Of a DNA stretch of 64,000 bases, positions 1-11,106 are shown piece by piece. Position 1 is the stretch's first letter, and every line of letters starts with the position of its first letter. The notes beneath the pieces are model-generated. The model was not told where the DNA came from and made no database searches. It was given only the letters and a program-made list of their open reading frames with translations. Source of the stretch: Pinus tabuliformis (lineage: Eukaryota; Streptophyta; Pinopsida; Pinales; Pinaceae); NCBI GenBank assembly GCA_031772625.1, contig CM062818.1:1682430167-1682494166 (forward strand), written 5' to 3'. The position numbers and the translations under genes were made by a program.

Positions 1-3000
1 CCATCAGTTTGAGGATGGAAGGCTGTGGACTTCGTGAGTTTGGTGTCCAGCATTGACCAGAGACTGGACCAAAAGGTGCTGAGGAACCGACTGTCCCGAT
101 CTGAGATGATAGACTGTGGGATCCCAAAGTGCACCCACACTCGTTCAAAGAAGAGTTTAGCAGTGGCTTCTGCTGTGATATTCTTCTTGCAGGCCATCAT
201 AATGGCCATCTTTGAGAACCTGTCGACGACCACAAAGACACAGTCATTTCCATGCTTAGTGGAAGGAAGGCCTGACATGTAATCCATGGAGATGGATTCC
301 CAAGGTCGACTAGGGGTAGGCAACGGGGTATAGAGGCCTTGCTTCTTAATGGTCGGTTTGGCAATGGCACATGCAGTACATGATCGGATGTACTTCCCAA
401 CATCCTGTCGAAGATTCGGCCAATAGAAATAGTTTTGCAGTACTGCCACTGTTTTCTCGACCCCGAAATGCCCAGCAGCCCGACTGTAGTGTGCTTCCCA
501 AATCATCTTGGCACGCTCGCTTGAAGGAACACAGAGGTGACCGAGGTGGCATAATAGGGCATCCTGGAGGTGAAAATCTGCAACTTGCCGACCCTCCAAG
601 AGTGTCTGGTATGTGTGGCCGAATTCTGGGTCGCTTTTGTAGAGAAGTGGCCAATCAGAAGTCTCGTGCCCGCAAGAGTTGAGCACGGTGGTTAGCGCCA
701 TGATCGGTGGTCGACTGAGGCAATCTGCAACATTATTGGTGCTGCCCTTTTTATACTTGATATTCAAGTGAAACTGTTGCAGGTATGTAGACCACTTCTG
801 ATGGCGATCATTCTGCAATTTCCCTTGGGTCTGTATGAACTGCAGAGGTCGGTGGTCTGTGTGGATGACCGTTTCCTTCCCCAAAATGTAATGCTTCCAT
901 TGTCGACAGGCCTGTACAATGGAATACATCTCTTTATCATAAGTGGGGTACTTCCGGACTGTGTCTGAAAGTGTTTCACTGTGATATGCCACTGGATGTC
1001 CATGTTGAGTAAGGACTGCCCCAACAGCATAGTCAGAGGCATCTGTCTCGACCTCAAATGGTTGTTGTAAATCTGGTAACGCGAGCACTGGTGCCGTGCA
1101 GAGGCGATCCTTCAACTCCCTGAATGACTTCTGTTGAGATTCAGACCAAAAGAATTTTGCTTTCGCCCCGCCCTTGGTGACTTGACTCAAGGGCCAAGAA
1201 ATATGAGAAAATCCCAACACAAACCTGCGGTAGAAGTTGGCAAGACCTAGAAAGCTGCGGAGCTCTGTTAGAGTGGTTGGAGAGGGCCAATCCCGAATGA
1301 CTTGGACCTTGGCTGGATCGACATGCACCCCCTGTTCATCAATGATGTATCCCAGATACTGAACCTCGGTCATGCCAAAAGTGCATTTCTCCAAATTGGC
1401 ACATAGCTTGTGTTGCCGCAGTGTTTGGAGAACCTGTCGGATGTGGTGGAGGTGCTCTTCCCAACTCTGGCTGAAGATCAGAATGTCATCCAAGTATACT
1501 ACTACAAAGGAGTTGGTGAATGGCCGCAAGATGTCATCCATTAGCCTCATAAAGGTTGCAGGAGCATTCGTCAATCCGAAAGGCATGACCAACCATTCGA
1601 AGAGGCCCTCCTTGGATTTGAAGGCAGTCTTCCACACATCTGAGGGTTCAATTGGTACCTGGTGATATCCTGACTTCAGATCGATCTTGCTGAAATATTT
1701 CGCCCCCTTTAGTTGGTCTAGGAGGTCATCAATCCGCGGGATCGGGTACCTATTACGGACAGTGATCTTGTTCAGTGCCCGATAGTCAATACAGAGTCTC
1801 CACGTCCCATCCTTCTTCTGTACCAACACTATCGGGCTACCACAGGGCGAAGAACTCGGACGGATGTGACCTTTCTGCAGGAGCTCCTGAATCTGTCTCT
1901 TGATTTCATTGTTCTCCAGAACGGAGCGCCGATAAATTGGTCCATTGGGTAGCGGCGCACCTGGGGTCAGATCGATGGAGTGCTTGACTTGACAGTGCAG
2001 AGGAACCCCTGCCGGGGAGGTGAAAATGTCTTCGTACTCCTCCACAATCTTGTCCATCTGTAGCTGCCGTGCAGAGGAACCCCGTTTGGAGGCCGTGGCC
2101 ACTGTCTTCTTCTTCCCTTGAGGGCGTATCATCAGGAAAACAAATTTCCTGGTTTTGGAAATGATCTTACTGCATTGTTTTGCAGTAATCAAAGAGATGG
2201 CGGCAGGTGGTGCTACCTCTGGTATCCTGAACAACTTATTTCCCAATGTAATAATAACAGCACGGGGCCTTGATTCATACACAGCATGTCGCTTCCACAA
2301 ATATGGTTGTCCTAGTAATACATCACAAACTTCAAGGGGAGCAATGTCACACAATACCTCATCCGTGAAGGGCTTGATGTTGTATGGAAGGCGACACTGC
2401 TGGCTCACGCGAAGATCTCGCCCTTGGTGAAGCCACCCAATGGTGTATGGTTGTGGATGTGCTGTGGTCGGTAAGCCCAACCGCTTCACGACCTCTGCCG
2501 AAATGAGGTTCTTTTGACTCCCGCTATCAACAATGAACTGTATCGGGGAGCCCTTTACCCACATCTGGGAGTGGAAGAGACGCTCCTCCTCCTCTGGATC
2601 TTCGGGTTCATTTTTCTGGATCTTTGCGGTAGCAACAGTGGCGCTGGGATCCGCATCAATGATATGCTTCCCTTTTTCATACCCCTTATCGGGTTCTGAC
2701 TCAGAGTCGGAACATGCATCTGATTCTGAAACCTTTAGCTCAGCCACCAGTGACTGCTTGGCCCGACACTCACTTGTGTTGTGAGTGGAGCTCTTATGGA
2801 ACTCGCACCATTTTCCAGTGTCCTTTCTCGGCTTTGCGGCGTTGCTCTTTGCTTGCAGCTTCGGCTGGTTGTCTTGGGCTGTCCCGCCTTGGATTTGTCC
2901 TTTGTTCTGTGGTTTAGGGGCACCTTTCCCCTGCTTTGGATTCGCAGATCCAAAGTCTCGCTTCTTTTGTTTAAACTTCTGCTCGACCTTGACGGCATAC

Positions 3001-3668
3001 CGGTATGCTGCGCCGAGCGAGGGGATGTTTAAGAACTGTATTTCTTCCTGGATGTACTTGTGCAGGCAGCCACGGTATTTGAGTATCAAATGTTGCTCCG
3101 AATCCTTGATACCCAACTTTGTGCGAAGGGTATGGAAAAGATTGGTGAACTCCGGCACGTCTTGGTCCCTTCCCTGCCGCAGCGTGGTCCACTTTATGTA
3201 TTCATCCTCATAGCTTCCGACAGGGTAGTACTGCTCCTTGATGGCATCCCGGAACGAATCCCAGGTGGGTGCGGCTGAAAACAGTGAGCCAGTACTTTCA
3301 TCCTTCTGCTCGCAGTAGGTTTCCCACCAGTCCTTGACGTGGGGGGCTGCTTTGAGAAGAGCAAAAACAATCTTTTCCCGACTCGAAAATTCATGAACAG
3401 AAAAATAACCCTCTAGCAGATTTAACCATTTATCTACGGCATCGGCGTCTATCTGACCCTCGAATATGGGGATTTCAAAATTAACTTGTACCTTAAAGGG
3501 TGTGGTGTTTCCAGAGGAGCTACTGGAAGCCGATGCGCCGCTTCTGGGTAGCCGCTGAAGGATCTGCGCAAAGCTGTCCATCATCGCGTTCCGTTGTCGC
3601 TCGAGCGCTTCTTCGAGCAAGATTTTGATGGGATCTCCTGCCCCCTCGTCTTTCTTCTCGTCCGCCAT
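1..3668 (-). CDS. Ty3/gypsy gag-pol polyprotein, 3' part cut by the window edge
   Basis: The frame starts at the ATG at 3668 and stays open to the left edge (about 1,222 codons), so no stop is seen. Domains in order: a gag capsid-like region (about residues 60-260), a gag zinc-knuckle-like C-x2-H-x4-H-x4-C (about 285-300), an aspartic protease with VDSGS (about 375), reverse transcriptase with the YLDDILIF active site (about 722), RNase H starting at [10 protein letters not shown] (about 870), an HHCC integrase finger (about 1065-1100), and an integrase core with the first two acidic residues (MDYM, SDRDSRF). The window ends at FHPQTDG, just before the third catalytic residue. The order protease-RT-RNase H-integrase is that of Ty3/gypsy. 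An open frame over 3.6 kb makes this the youngest coding element here. Lineage within Ty3/gypsy is not settled because the C-terminus is missing. Confidence 0.93.
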   Translation of the reverse strand, partial: MADEKKDEGAGDPIKILLEEALERQRNAMMDSFAQILQRLPRSGASASSSSSGNTTPFKVQVNFEIPIFEGQIDADAVDKWLNLLEGYFSVHEFSSREKIVFALLKAAPHVKDWWETYCEQKDESTGSLFSAAPTWDSFRDAIKEQYYPVGSYEDEYIKWTTLRQGRDQDVPEFTNLFHTLRTKLGIKDSEQHLILKYRGCLHKYIQEEIQFLNIPSLGAAYRYAVKVEQKFKQKKRDFGSANPKQGKGAPKPQNKGQIQGGTAQDNQPKLQAKSNAAKPRKDTGKWCEFHKSSTHNTSECRAKQSLVAELKVSESDACSDSESEPDKGYEKGKHIIDADPSATVATAKIQKNEPEDPEEEERLFHSQMWVKGSPIQFIVDSGSQKNLISAEVVKRLGLPTTAHPQPYTIGWLHQGRDLRVSQQCRLPYNIKPFTDEVLCDIAPLEVCDVLLGQPYLWKRHAVYESRPRAVIITLGNKLFRIPEVAPPAAISLITAKQCSKIISKTRKFVFLMIRPQGKKKTVATASKRGSSARQLQMDKIVEEYEDIFTSPAGVPLHCQVKHSIDLTPGAPLPNGPIYRRSVLENNEIKRQIQELLQKGHIRPSSSPCGSPIVLVQKKDGTWRLCIDYRALNKITVRNRYPIPRIDDLLDQLKGAKYFSKIDLKSGYHQVPIEPSDVWKTAFKSKEGLFEWLVMPFGLTNAPATFMRLMDDILRPFTNSFVVVYLDDILIFSQSWEEHLHHIRQVLQTLRQHKLCANLEKCTFGMTEVQYLGYIIDEQGVHVDPAKVQVIRDWPSPTTLTELRSFLGLANFYRRFVLGFSHISWPLSQVTKGGAKAKFFWSESQQKSFRELKDRLCTAPVLALPDLQQPFEVETDASDYAVGAVLTQHGHPVAYHSETLSDTVRKYPTYDKEMYSIVQACRQWKHYILGKETVIHTDHRPLQFIQTQGKLQNDRHQKWSTYLQQFHLNIKYKKGSTNNVADCLSRPPIMALTTVLNSCGHETSDWPLLYKSDPEFGHTYQTLLEGRQVADFHLQDALLCHLGHLCVPSSERAKMIWEAHYSRAAGHFGVEKTVAVLQNYFYWPNLRQDVGKYIRSCTACAIAKPTIKKQGLYTPLPTPSRPWESISMDYMSGLPSTKHGNDCVFVVVDRFSKMAIMMACKKNITAEATAKLFFERVWVHFGIPQSIISDRDSRFLSTFWSSLWSMLDTKLTKSTAFHPQTD

Positions 3669-3786
3669 GGGAGGCCGTCGGGATTTGCGAGGCTGGTCTT
3701 GCAAAGGTTCAACCAGTTCAAGCCCTAACTCCTTATATCCCGACCTTGTTGGGGACATGCAAAGAAAAACAGAGAAAAAGCAGACC

Positions 3787-3798
3787 GCTCTGATACCA
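3787..3798 (-). other. Primer-binding site of the left gypsy element
   Basis: On the minus strand this reads TGGTATCAGAGC, complementary to the 3' end of plant initiator methionine tRNA and the usual minus-strand primer site of many plant LTR elements. It lies one base inside the predicted LTR and about 120 bases before the gag ATG. Confidence 0.9.
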
Positions 3799-3799
3799 C

Positions 3800-4438
3800 T
3801 GATCCGGATTTAAACAGGAACGCAACAAATTACAGAGATAACCATATACACAAAGATGCAGCGGAAATAATACTTCATTTCATTAATGGAAAATACTGAA
3901 ATATGCTTACAAACAGAAATGGCAATAAACTAGCTAGGGCGATGGTAGCTTATCTCTGAGAAGAGATGTGATGGCTACATGCCTCTGAACTGTGTTACAA
4001 TGAGGCTCGAAGGCCTATTTATTGTTGAGAAACAATGGACAACCCTTAACATTCCAAAACCTAACCCTAGGAGATGAAACGCCAAACTGTGGGCCCCGTT
4101 TGGGTAAATTGGTACATCAACTTCCCGGGGTCGTAACTTTGGCATACGATCTCTGTTTGACGCGTACAATAGCTCGTTAGAAAGATCTATCCGAGCACTA
4201 CCACTTTGGGAAGGGCAACATTGGTCCATGGACCCATGTTGCCCCCAGATTTCCCAAAAAACGTCGTTTAGGGCCTCAAAACGGCTCCGGAAGTTCAGGA
4301 CCCGAAAAACTGCTAAAAATAGTAAGTTGTGCTACAATTAAGGAAACTGAAAATGCTGAGAAAGACAATGGTGGGGGTCCAGGTGGACTTGGCAGGTGGC
4401 CACCAATATCCACCTGGATCAGAGTATAAAATCCCACA
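3800..4438 (-). repeat. 5' LTR of the left Ty3/gypsy element
   Basis: The inner end is fixed by the adjacent primer-binding site. On the minus strand the LTR would begin TGTGGG at 4438 and end with CA at 3800, about 639 bp. The outer end is placed where the older gag frame breaks off. An AT-rich TATA-like stretch near 4015-4025 (minus AATAAATAGG) could be the promoter. A short inverted repeat (CCAGGTGG...CCACCTGG, about 4378-4417) lies near the outer end. The partner LTR is outside the window, so neither the exact outer end nor the target duplication (expected as bases 4439-4443) can be confirmed. Confidence 0.72.
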
Positions 4439-5882
4439 TGCCGTGGCATTCAACTACTTCTTCTTCATCATCTGTTTGAGAGGTTGTTTCCTCTTCCTCT
4501 TCTTCCTGTTCTGAGTCTGCATTAGATATAACATTGGGTGGCTTTGCTTCAGTTTTCTTGAAAGTCCTAAATGGTCTTTTGTTTGAAGTCTCGGCCACCT
4601 GTTTTTTAATCTCAACCATTTCATTAGACAATGTTTTAAGGACTTTTTGTAAACCTTCCATGTCGTACGGGTCCTTTGGGGTTTTTTTCTTAGAATCTTC
4701 TTTAAATGAGACTTTTTTAGCTTTTCTATCCTCCAAGGCAGCTTTTTTCTCTAGAGCGTTAATGCGCTTCTCAACGGCAAGTGCTTCCTTCATATTTTCG
4801 GCTAAGGTAGGTTTACCAGCCCTGTCAACAAAAATAGCTATGTTGGAAGGGAGGGCGGTAATATACCATTCGCTCCTAATTTGTTCACTTGGTTTTGAAG
4901 CGGTAGGGATTTTATTTAGGAGTTTATTAAATCGGGCATTAAACTCCTTTATTGGTTCCCTATGCTCTATTCTCAAATTGGAGAGGTCATTTATTAAAGT
5001 GGCTAGAGACCTGTCATCTCCATATTTGGTAAGGAACTGCTCTTGGCATGTGGTCCAGCTGGTAATAGAACCAGAAGGTAAGGAAAAGTACCAGGATCAT
5101 GTCGATCCTTGTAAGGTATAAGGGAAAAGCCTGACAACAACATCTTGCTCTGTCACTCCTTTTAAGTTAACTGCTAACATAAAATTGTTAATATGTTCTT
5201 CAACTTGTGTTCCGTTATCTGGGTTAAATTTAGGCAACCATTTTTCGGGAGCATCAGGTAGATCATGCAATGGTGCGGGCATGTTGACTGCACCTGGTGT
5301 AGTCCATGGATCTGCCATTATGCTAGCGGCAATAGTTGTTACTACTGTTGGGATTCCAGATGACTGAGGAGAAGAGATCGTTGAAGAGTGAGTAGTTTGA
5401 GATGCTGTAGTACCTATTCCCTGATGAACAACAGTGTGTAACGGAGGAGTGGATGGTTGACTTCGCAGATTAGGAGTTGAGATGGAGGATATGGAAGAAA
5501 GGTCTTCACTATCAGATCCTTCAGTAATCTTCTTAGCCTTTTTCCTTTTCGGTAAAGGGAACTCAGTAGGTTCAATACCGAGTTTTTCGCTCTAAAGTCT
5601 GGTAAGTGGATGGGATAAGTTGAACTGCGAGGTCACACTGCTTTGTGATACTTCAGATTTCTGAGGCGAAATCGAGAAGCTCTAAAGTTTATGGATAAGA
5701 GACTGAACTTCAGGGGATTCAAGACTTAATTGTTCTGAAATATGATGGGTGTGAGCAGTGGTAGTTGATTCCTCTTTTTCTCGATTGTGTGCCGGAGAAC
5801 CAGCATCTGATTGAGAAGGAGGAGAAGGTTTGGAGGGAGAATTACTCTTAGAGTGGTTTGCAGATTTGGGCCTGCTTGCCAT
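4439..5882 (-). pseudogene. gag of an older Ty3-type element, interrupted and with stops
   Basis: One reading frame from the ATG at 5882 gives a Ser/Pro-rich N-terminus, then a capsid-like domain (about 5270-4790; motifs PKFNPDNGT, RLFPYTL, WYFSLPSGS, FNKLLNKIP) and an acidic, Lys-rich C-terminal part. Three in-frame stops break it: TAG at 5682, TAG at 5592 and TGA at 5097. Both TAGs lie in the same context CTT-TAG-AGC. All three can be explained by C-to-T change. The frame is cut at about 4439, where the left gypsy LTR has inserted in the same orientation; the remaining gag-pol should lie left of the window. The ATG is only about 34 bases inside the LTR, so the leader is very short if this start is right. 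Confidence 0.8.
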
Positions 5883-5899
5883 TCACAGTCGATGGCCCT

Positions 5900-5914
5900 C
5901 CTTCTAGCGCCAAA
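5900..5914 (-). other. Primer-binding-site-like sequence of the older element
   Basis: The minus strand reads TTGGCGCTAGAAGGAG just inside the LTR end CATCAACA. TGGCGC starts are typical of tRNA 3'-end complements in plant Ty3 elements. I cannot name the tRNA from memory with confidence. Confidence 0.55.
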
Positions 5915-5916
5915 AA

Positions 5917-6779
5917 TGTTGATGCCCCGAAATTCGTTGCAACAACATCGGGGAAACCACCCGGTCCGGACCTTAGTGCAGCTCCTTTTCCGTTTGGGAT
6001 AGTGGCTCCGACTGGGGATAATGGGACCAGTTTCCCAAGAATTATAAGTAAACGGGATGGATGAATGATTTACGATATAAGGTGGTAATAAATGAATAAC
6101 TAAACTATAAGAGAAATATAATAACTATAATCTAATCTCGGGATTTATCGATTTATAGAGTGCAGCGTTTGATAATCTGTGCTTAATGGCAGGCATATAG
6201 ATGACTCTAACACTAAAGCATAGATGTTTAAATCATTTAAGATTGCTCTGCATAATTAGTTATGCAGAGCGATGATAGTGAATTACTACACTTAGTCATT
6301 TATATCATTGGTACACGCATGAGTAAAAGAGATAACAAATCACAAAACATTCAATAGTGATATGAAATGAAGATTTGTTGTTGTATTGCATACATGTATT
6401 CAACAATAGCAAAGAGAATAACACAGCAATTCATATAATAGAAAGGAGCACAGATACAGATAATAGTACCATGTAAGTTGTTTGATCAATCCAGTATATT
6501 AATCACTATGTCGCGGTCCTTCCTTCAAACCAGAAAGCATCCCAAACAAATGACAGTAGTGCACAATTGCATAAAACAGCCTTCTGAGCAAAATTAAGAA
6601 CCATCGGTCGAGTTTCACAAAAGGATATAGACTGAAGCACAATAGTGAAAACTTCAGCCTTTAAGTCTTTTACAAAATTTTACGACCCTTTCCAAAACAA
6701 TGAAAGGATCTATAAATACTATGCTAATCTAAATATCTAAATATCTAAAAACTGAAAAGCTACTAAATTGGCATTAACA
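5917..6779 (-). repeat. LTR of the older Ty3-type element, shared by two tandem copies
   Basis: The minus strand begins TGTTAATGCC at 6779 and ends GGCATCAACA at 5917, so the ends form a short inverted repeat (TGTTRATGCC). Length is about 863 bp. On the outer side (6780-6800) lies a purine tract, AGAAAAGAAGATGATATT, resembling a polypurine tract. On the inner side lies a primer-site-like sequence followed by gag. A single LTR with a 3'-type boundary on one side and a 5'-type boundary on the other is what a tandem LTR-internal-LTR-internal array gives. No protein is encoded here; short ORFs are noise. Confidence 0.7.
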
Positions 6780-6800
6780 AATATCATCTTCTTTTCTGGC
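6780..6800 (-). other. Polypurine-tract-like sequence
   Basis: The minus strand is AGAAAAGAAGATGATATT immediately before the TGTTAATGCC LTR start. Plus-strand priming tracts of LTR elements sit exactly here, 0-5 bases before the 3' LTR. It lies 25-45 bases after the stop codon of the accessory ORF. Confidence 0.55.
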
Positions 6801-6824
6801 GATCTGGCAGTCGGCGGCGATGCT

Positions 6825-9800
6825 TCATTCAGAGGTCTCTTTGCCTTTACTCCTTCGCTGACATATCGCCAGCATTGGCTCTACTTCTGGTGGAGTGTTG
6901 AGGCGCGAAGTTAGCTGGGCGTCATATGTGGCATCCTGAATGTCGGAAATCAGATATCGGAGGGCATCTGTTAAACAGTTAAGAGCCGACCTTTGAGAAT
7001 GTGGTTTAATCAGAAAGAGCCAGTATGCGTCGGCGGTTAAAGTATTTACTCCGGCGATTAACCATCCTTGTTTCTCCAGATCAGGGTAATTTCTCTGTTC
7101 CAGCATGTTTGCTGTTGTTATGCTTCCAGGTGTGCACTGGGAAATCATGTTTGCCAGATACAGTGTGTCGTTGACTAGATTGATCATGTTGCTGGCAATC
7201 ATTTTACATCTTGAGGCTGCCCTTTCCGCTTTCATTACCTGAGTGTTCCATTCCATGAAGAGTATGTCCTTGTATGTTACATGGATTCGGGACAAATTTG
7301 CCGCTTTCCCTTCTGGAGTGTCTTGCCACTCAATATATTCCGATATGTCATCTTCGGCCTGATCTAGCTTATTCCTGGCCTTTTCTATTTGCTCACACAC
7401 TACTGTAGATGTTTCACAAAATGACTCAGCGTCAACAAGTTGTCGGCACAAGAGCCTGATCTGAGATATTAATGCGTCGTTTATTCGAGTTGCCTCTGCT
7501 CTGAAATCATCAATACTCTGGGCGTCCTTGATACCTTCGAGCTGTGCCGATAGCTGAATTATTTGCTCGTCTTTAGATTTTATCATCAGCTCATTTGATG
7601 CTTTTAACTGGGATAATGCCTCTGATAATTCTTTTTCCTTCTGAACCTCACTTTGGTCTATCCTCTGTTTTTCGATTTGCAGTTGCTGGGTTAACAAATT
7701 GTTTTCTTGCTGTTGAGTCAGCAACTGCTCTTCTACCTGTGCTGCTTTATTTTTCGCCTCAATTACTTCTGCCTGCAATGCATATATCTCATGATCTTTA
7801 GTCTTCAACAGAAGACTTACCTCTGATGCTTTGTCAATAGTTGATGCCGAATAAGCTCCCGCAAATTGCGATAGCTTAGTCAGATCTTCAGAGGGATCTA
7901 ATTCCCCCTTCCAGACCACATTGCCCGTGACTGTTTGCTCAGGGGAAATAGAAGGTTGATCAAGCCTTCGTCTTTTCCTAGAGCGCCTAACAACGGCTCT
8001 ATGCTTTGGGCTGTAGAAAATATCTAGGGGAGGAATTTCTTCCACCTGAAGATCAATTTGATCGGACGGGTCTTGAGTGATTACCTCGACATTCTGTAAT
8101 ATGGGTGGGCCGCTGGTTCCTTCTAGAACCTGAGAAGAAGTAGTATCGGGAGCATTACTTGTTTTAGAGGTGTCTGAGTCTTTGGATGCTTCCTTACCAC
8201 TGATAATGGAATCGAATTGGTTCCATTCCTTAATCAATTCAGGATCGGTGGAGATTTGCTCACTTTGTTCTGTGTGGGCTTTACTCTGTTCTTTTTCTTG
8301 TTCAATCCTCTGCTGTTCCTCGAATGCCTTCCGCTGTTGCTCCTCTTGTGCTCTCTGCTGCTGCTCCTCCAATTCCTTTTTCTGCCTATCTTCCAGTTCT
8401 TTCTTTGCTTTCTCTTCTTCTTTCTTCTTCCTCTGTTGCTCTAACTCTTTCTGTTTTCTTTTCTCTTGATCCTTTTGTGCCTTTTGCTGCCTTTCTATCT
8501 GCTTCCTTTTATGCTTCTCTACCTGCAGCTTGTTTTGCCTTTCCTCATGTTGTTTATCATACTCTTTCATTGTAACAGGAGGTGGATGTATTTGCTGCTG
8601 ACCAGGCTCGCTTGAGGAGGATGTTGGGGTTGTGGATAATAAATCTAGAGGCAAAGTTTGCAACCTTTGCTTTCGAAGTTTATTAAATTCAGTTAACTCT
8701 ACATCTTCGTATCTCATTGCAGCAAGATGTTTGATTTGGCTTATTGAATCGGCACTTACGAACAGGTCATCAAACTGATCTTCTTGATGGACAACCTTTG
8801 ACAGTTTGGCTTGTTCCAAGGCAATGAAAGCAGTCTTTTTCGGATCATAGAGTCTGTTTGGGATAGAAGCCAGGGATATCATTTGGAGTTTTGCTGCTTC
8901 CTTTTCTGCATGCTTGTAATTCTGCAGCGTATAAACTCCAATTCTTAAAGGAAAAGAGGGCCATCCTCTCTTTTTCTCATCTTTGAGAGTTTGTGTGACA
9001 CCCTCGGACATAATCTGGTAGGAGATTTCCCGGGCTAACAATTTGTCTGGGATGTATAGAGGGAGAACGTGTGGCCTAGCCTTGCTTCCAAAAACTCTAA
9101 TATAGGTAAAATGATCTTCCCCGAACCAATGCGCTACGGCTGGTAGGTCAAAAGAAGCTTCATAGGAAATTCTTGGGATGGGTCTGTCGAAAATAGAATA
9201 GTGGACGGGCACCATGAAACCATTGCAAATTTGATACAAATGGTCCTTGTAAGAGGGCTTCCATAATTTCCGATGGTACAAGTGAATGGGTGTTGGGTCA
9301 TGGGTGGTCCATCTCCAACCAAGGACAGGAAACTCAGAATTAAAACACAGGGTATCCATAATGTAAGCAGAGTAATAAAAGGGTGGGATTTTCCTTTCGG
9401 TGACTCTGGTTTTGGCTCTAAACTCACGAACAGCTATGACCAATTTATCAGACAGAATAGTGGCCCAATCCATAATTGTACTATTGACGGCCGCTTCCAT
9501 TAAGGGAACCATGTCAATATGGATATTAGCAGAGTCATGTAATCCCCACAATCTACACATCATAATCCCAGCATAGCAATAGGGAGAAGCCAAAGAAGCA
9601 TTGGAGTACTTACCCGAACTTTCATGCTTGTGTTTGGCTGGATTCTGCCTCCAATCTCGGAGGGGTTCGGATGGTTATTCATTCTCGTTCGCGAAATTCT
9701 CCACGAAGGTTCTGTTATAGACTAGCTCAGGTTCAGGCAAATGATACATCCGCCTCAGGTCATCAGGCTTGAAGGACCCGAAAATCCTTCCATCCTTTGT

Positions 9801-10139
9801 ATGAAAGGTTCTATCAGTGAGGGTAATTTCCTCAATTGCCCAGCGTACCACATCAGTGTAAGGTAGGACTTGTTCTCTGGCTGCTATTCTGTGCAAAAAG
9901 GAGTCGGCCAAGTCTTTGAGAGTTGCCTCGGACTTCCTTAGTTCATCCACACTAGCCTCAGTTACTGTTTTTTCTGGTTGCTCAGCCTCTAACAGATTAT
10001 ATGTACCCTGCCATGTAGTGCTAGGAAGACCAGTGCATGTAGTATCTGAGATTAAGCCTTTCTTCGAAACTATAGCAGCTTGACCTGCGACAGGTGTTAC
10101 AGTAGAACCTGCAACCTTCTTGAATTTCTTTCCCATCAT
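6825..10139 (-). pseudogene. Long accessory ORF upstream of the LTR, one in-frame stop; function unknown
   Basis: Two stretches on the minus strand (10139-9675 and about 9674-6825) are in the same frame and separated by one TAA at 9675. The conceptual product is about 1,104 residues. The N-terminal 420 residues look globular (motifs TDVVRWAIEEITL, SLASPYCYAG, AHWFGEDHFTYIR). Then come a Pro/Ser linker, a very charged Gln/Glu/Lys coiled coil (nt about 8560-8270), an acidic linker, a basic RRSRKRRR possible nuclear signal (about 7970-7990), a second coiled coil (about 7850-7500) and a conserved-looking C-terminal domain. No protease, RT or integrase motif is seen. The position between a tandem-repeat block and the polypurine tract matches extra ORFs known between pol and the 3' LTR in some plant Ty3 elements. 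I do not recognise the family. The second part has no ATG at its beginning, which supports one continuous frame. Confidence 0.72.
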
Positions 10140-11100
10140 GTTCAGGCTTCTCTCGATGGTTGAATTCTACACAAATGCAAGAGAAATCGTAACAAGGAAA
10201 TAACAATGACAATCCATAACGGGATAGATATATTACTCGAAGCGTGGCAAGATTAATTCTAAAAGTGGCTGCGGATCTAATGATTTGAGAAGGCACCGCA
10301 GATGCAATGATGGTGATTTTACAGCCTGCAGCTCCATAAATGACCATTACTTAGTTATTAAACTGAATGACCCCTTAAAGCGTGCAACAGATTTTTTCAA
10401 AGGTCTAATCGTAAGTGTTCATTAAATCGAAGGGGCAAAGCTTTAAATACGCATGCATTACCTTATCCCTACATTTAACGGCATTTTGAAATCTGTGCTT
10501 TTGTCAATCGGATTCAAATATAACTTTAAAGCTTTGAAATAATCACCTTTTAGGAATTATGGTCATCATTAAGCGTCATCGCATCGCATCGGGGGTGTGA
10601 GTGATATTATCGTTTGGGAGGGATCTTGGCGAATGCCGATTGCGACATTGCATCGTATTAGCACGCGAACATATCCCTAGATGTATATCAAATGATTTAC
10701 CGACTACCGATAGCGATATCACATCGCATCGGGGAAAAGATCTGAGCGTCTTATGAAAATGTATGGGATTCTGCCGACTACCGATAGCGATATCGCATCG
10801 GGTCGTGGCTTAAAGCGCTTTTCATAAGAGGCAGCGCCGATAGTTGATCACCGATATTACGTCGCATCGGGGAAAAGATATGTGCTTTTTCTGTGTGTGC
10901 ATTGACTGTCGCCGATGGCCGATAGCGATATCGCATCGGAAAGGACCAAGGTAACAAGCGATCTTGCGATTGCTTTTTCGGATTTAACCAAAAATTGCTT
11001 GTTATTTATTCAAAAAGGTTTTTATTCACAAATTCATTTGAGTATCATACCTTTTTCGAACAAATTCATTAATGCCAATTAAAATTTTAAAAGGGACCCA
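10140..11100. repeat. Non-coding leader with degenerate CCGATAGCGATATCGCATCGG repeats
   Basis: Between about 10570 and 10945 the motif CCGATAGCGATATC(G/A)CATCGG recurs at irregular spacing of about 55-75 bases (clear copies near 10705, 10776, 10850 and 10918, weaker ones near 10580 and 10637), often followed by GGGAAAAGAT. The core is nearly palindromic (CGATATCG flanked by CCGAT/ATCGG). It precedes the accessory ORF on the minus strand, a place where plant Ty3 elements often carry tandem repeats. Bases 10140-10560 show nothing recognisable. The element is probably truncated near 11,000-11,100, because a host PPR relic follows and no integrase is seen. Confidence 0.6.
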
Positions 11101-11106
11101 TTTCAT

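Noticed and set aside
8170-8575. Plus-strand Leu/Cys/Ser-rich ORFs opposite the accessory protein
   Set aside because: They are the complement of the Gln/Glu/Lys coiled-coil codons and have no independent support.
10570-10945. CRISPR-like array
   Set aside because: Spacing and repeats are degenerate, the DNA is plant nuclear, and it lies in a retroelement leader.
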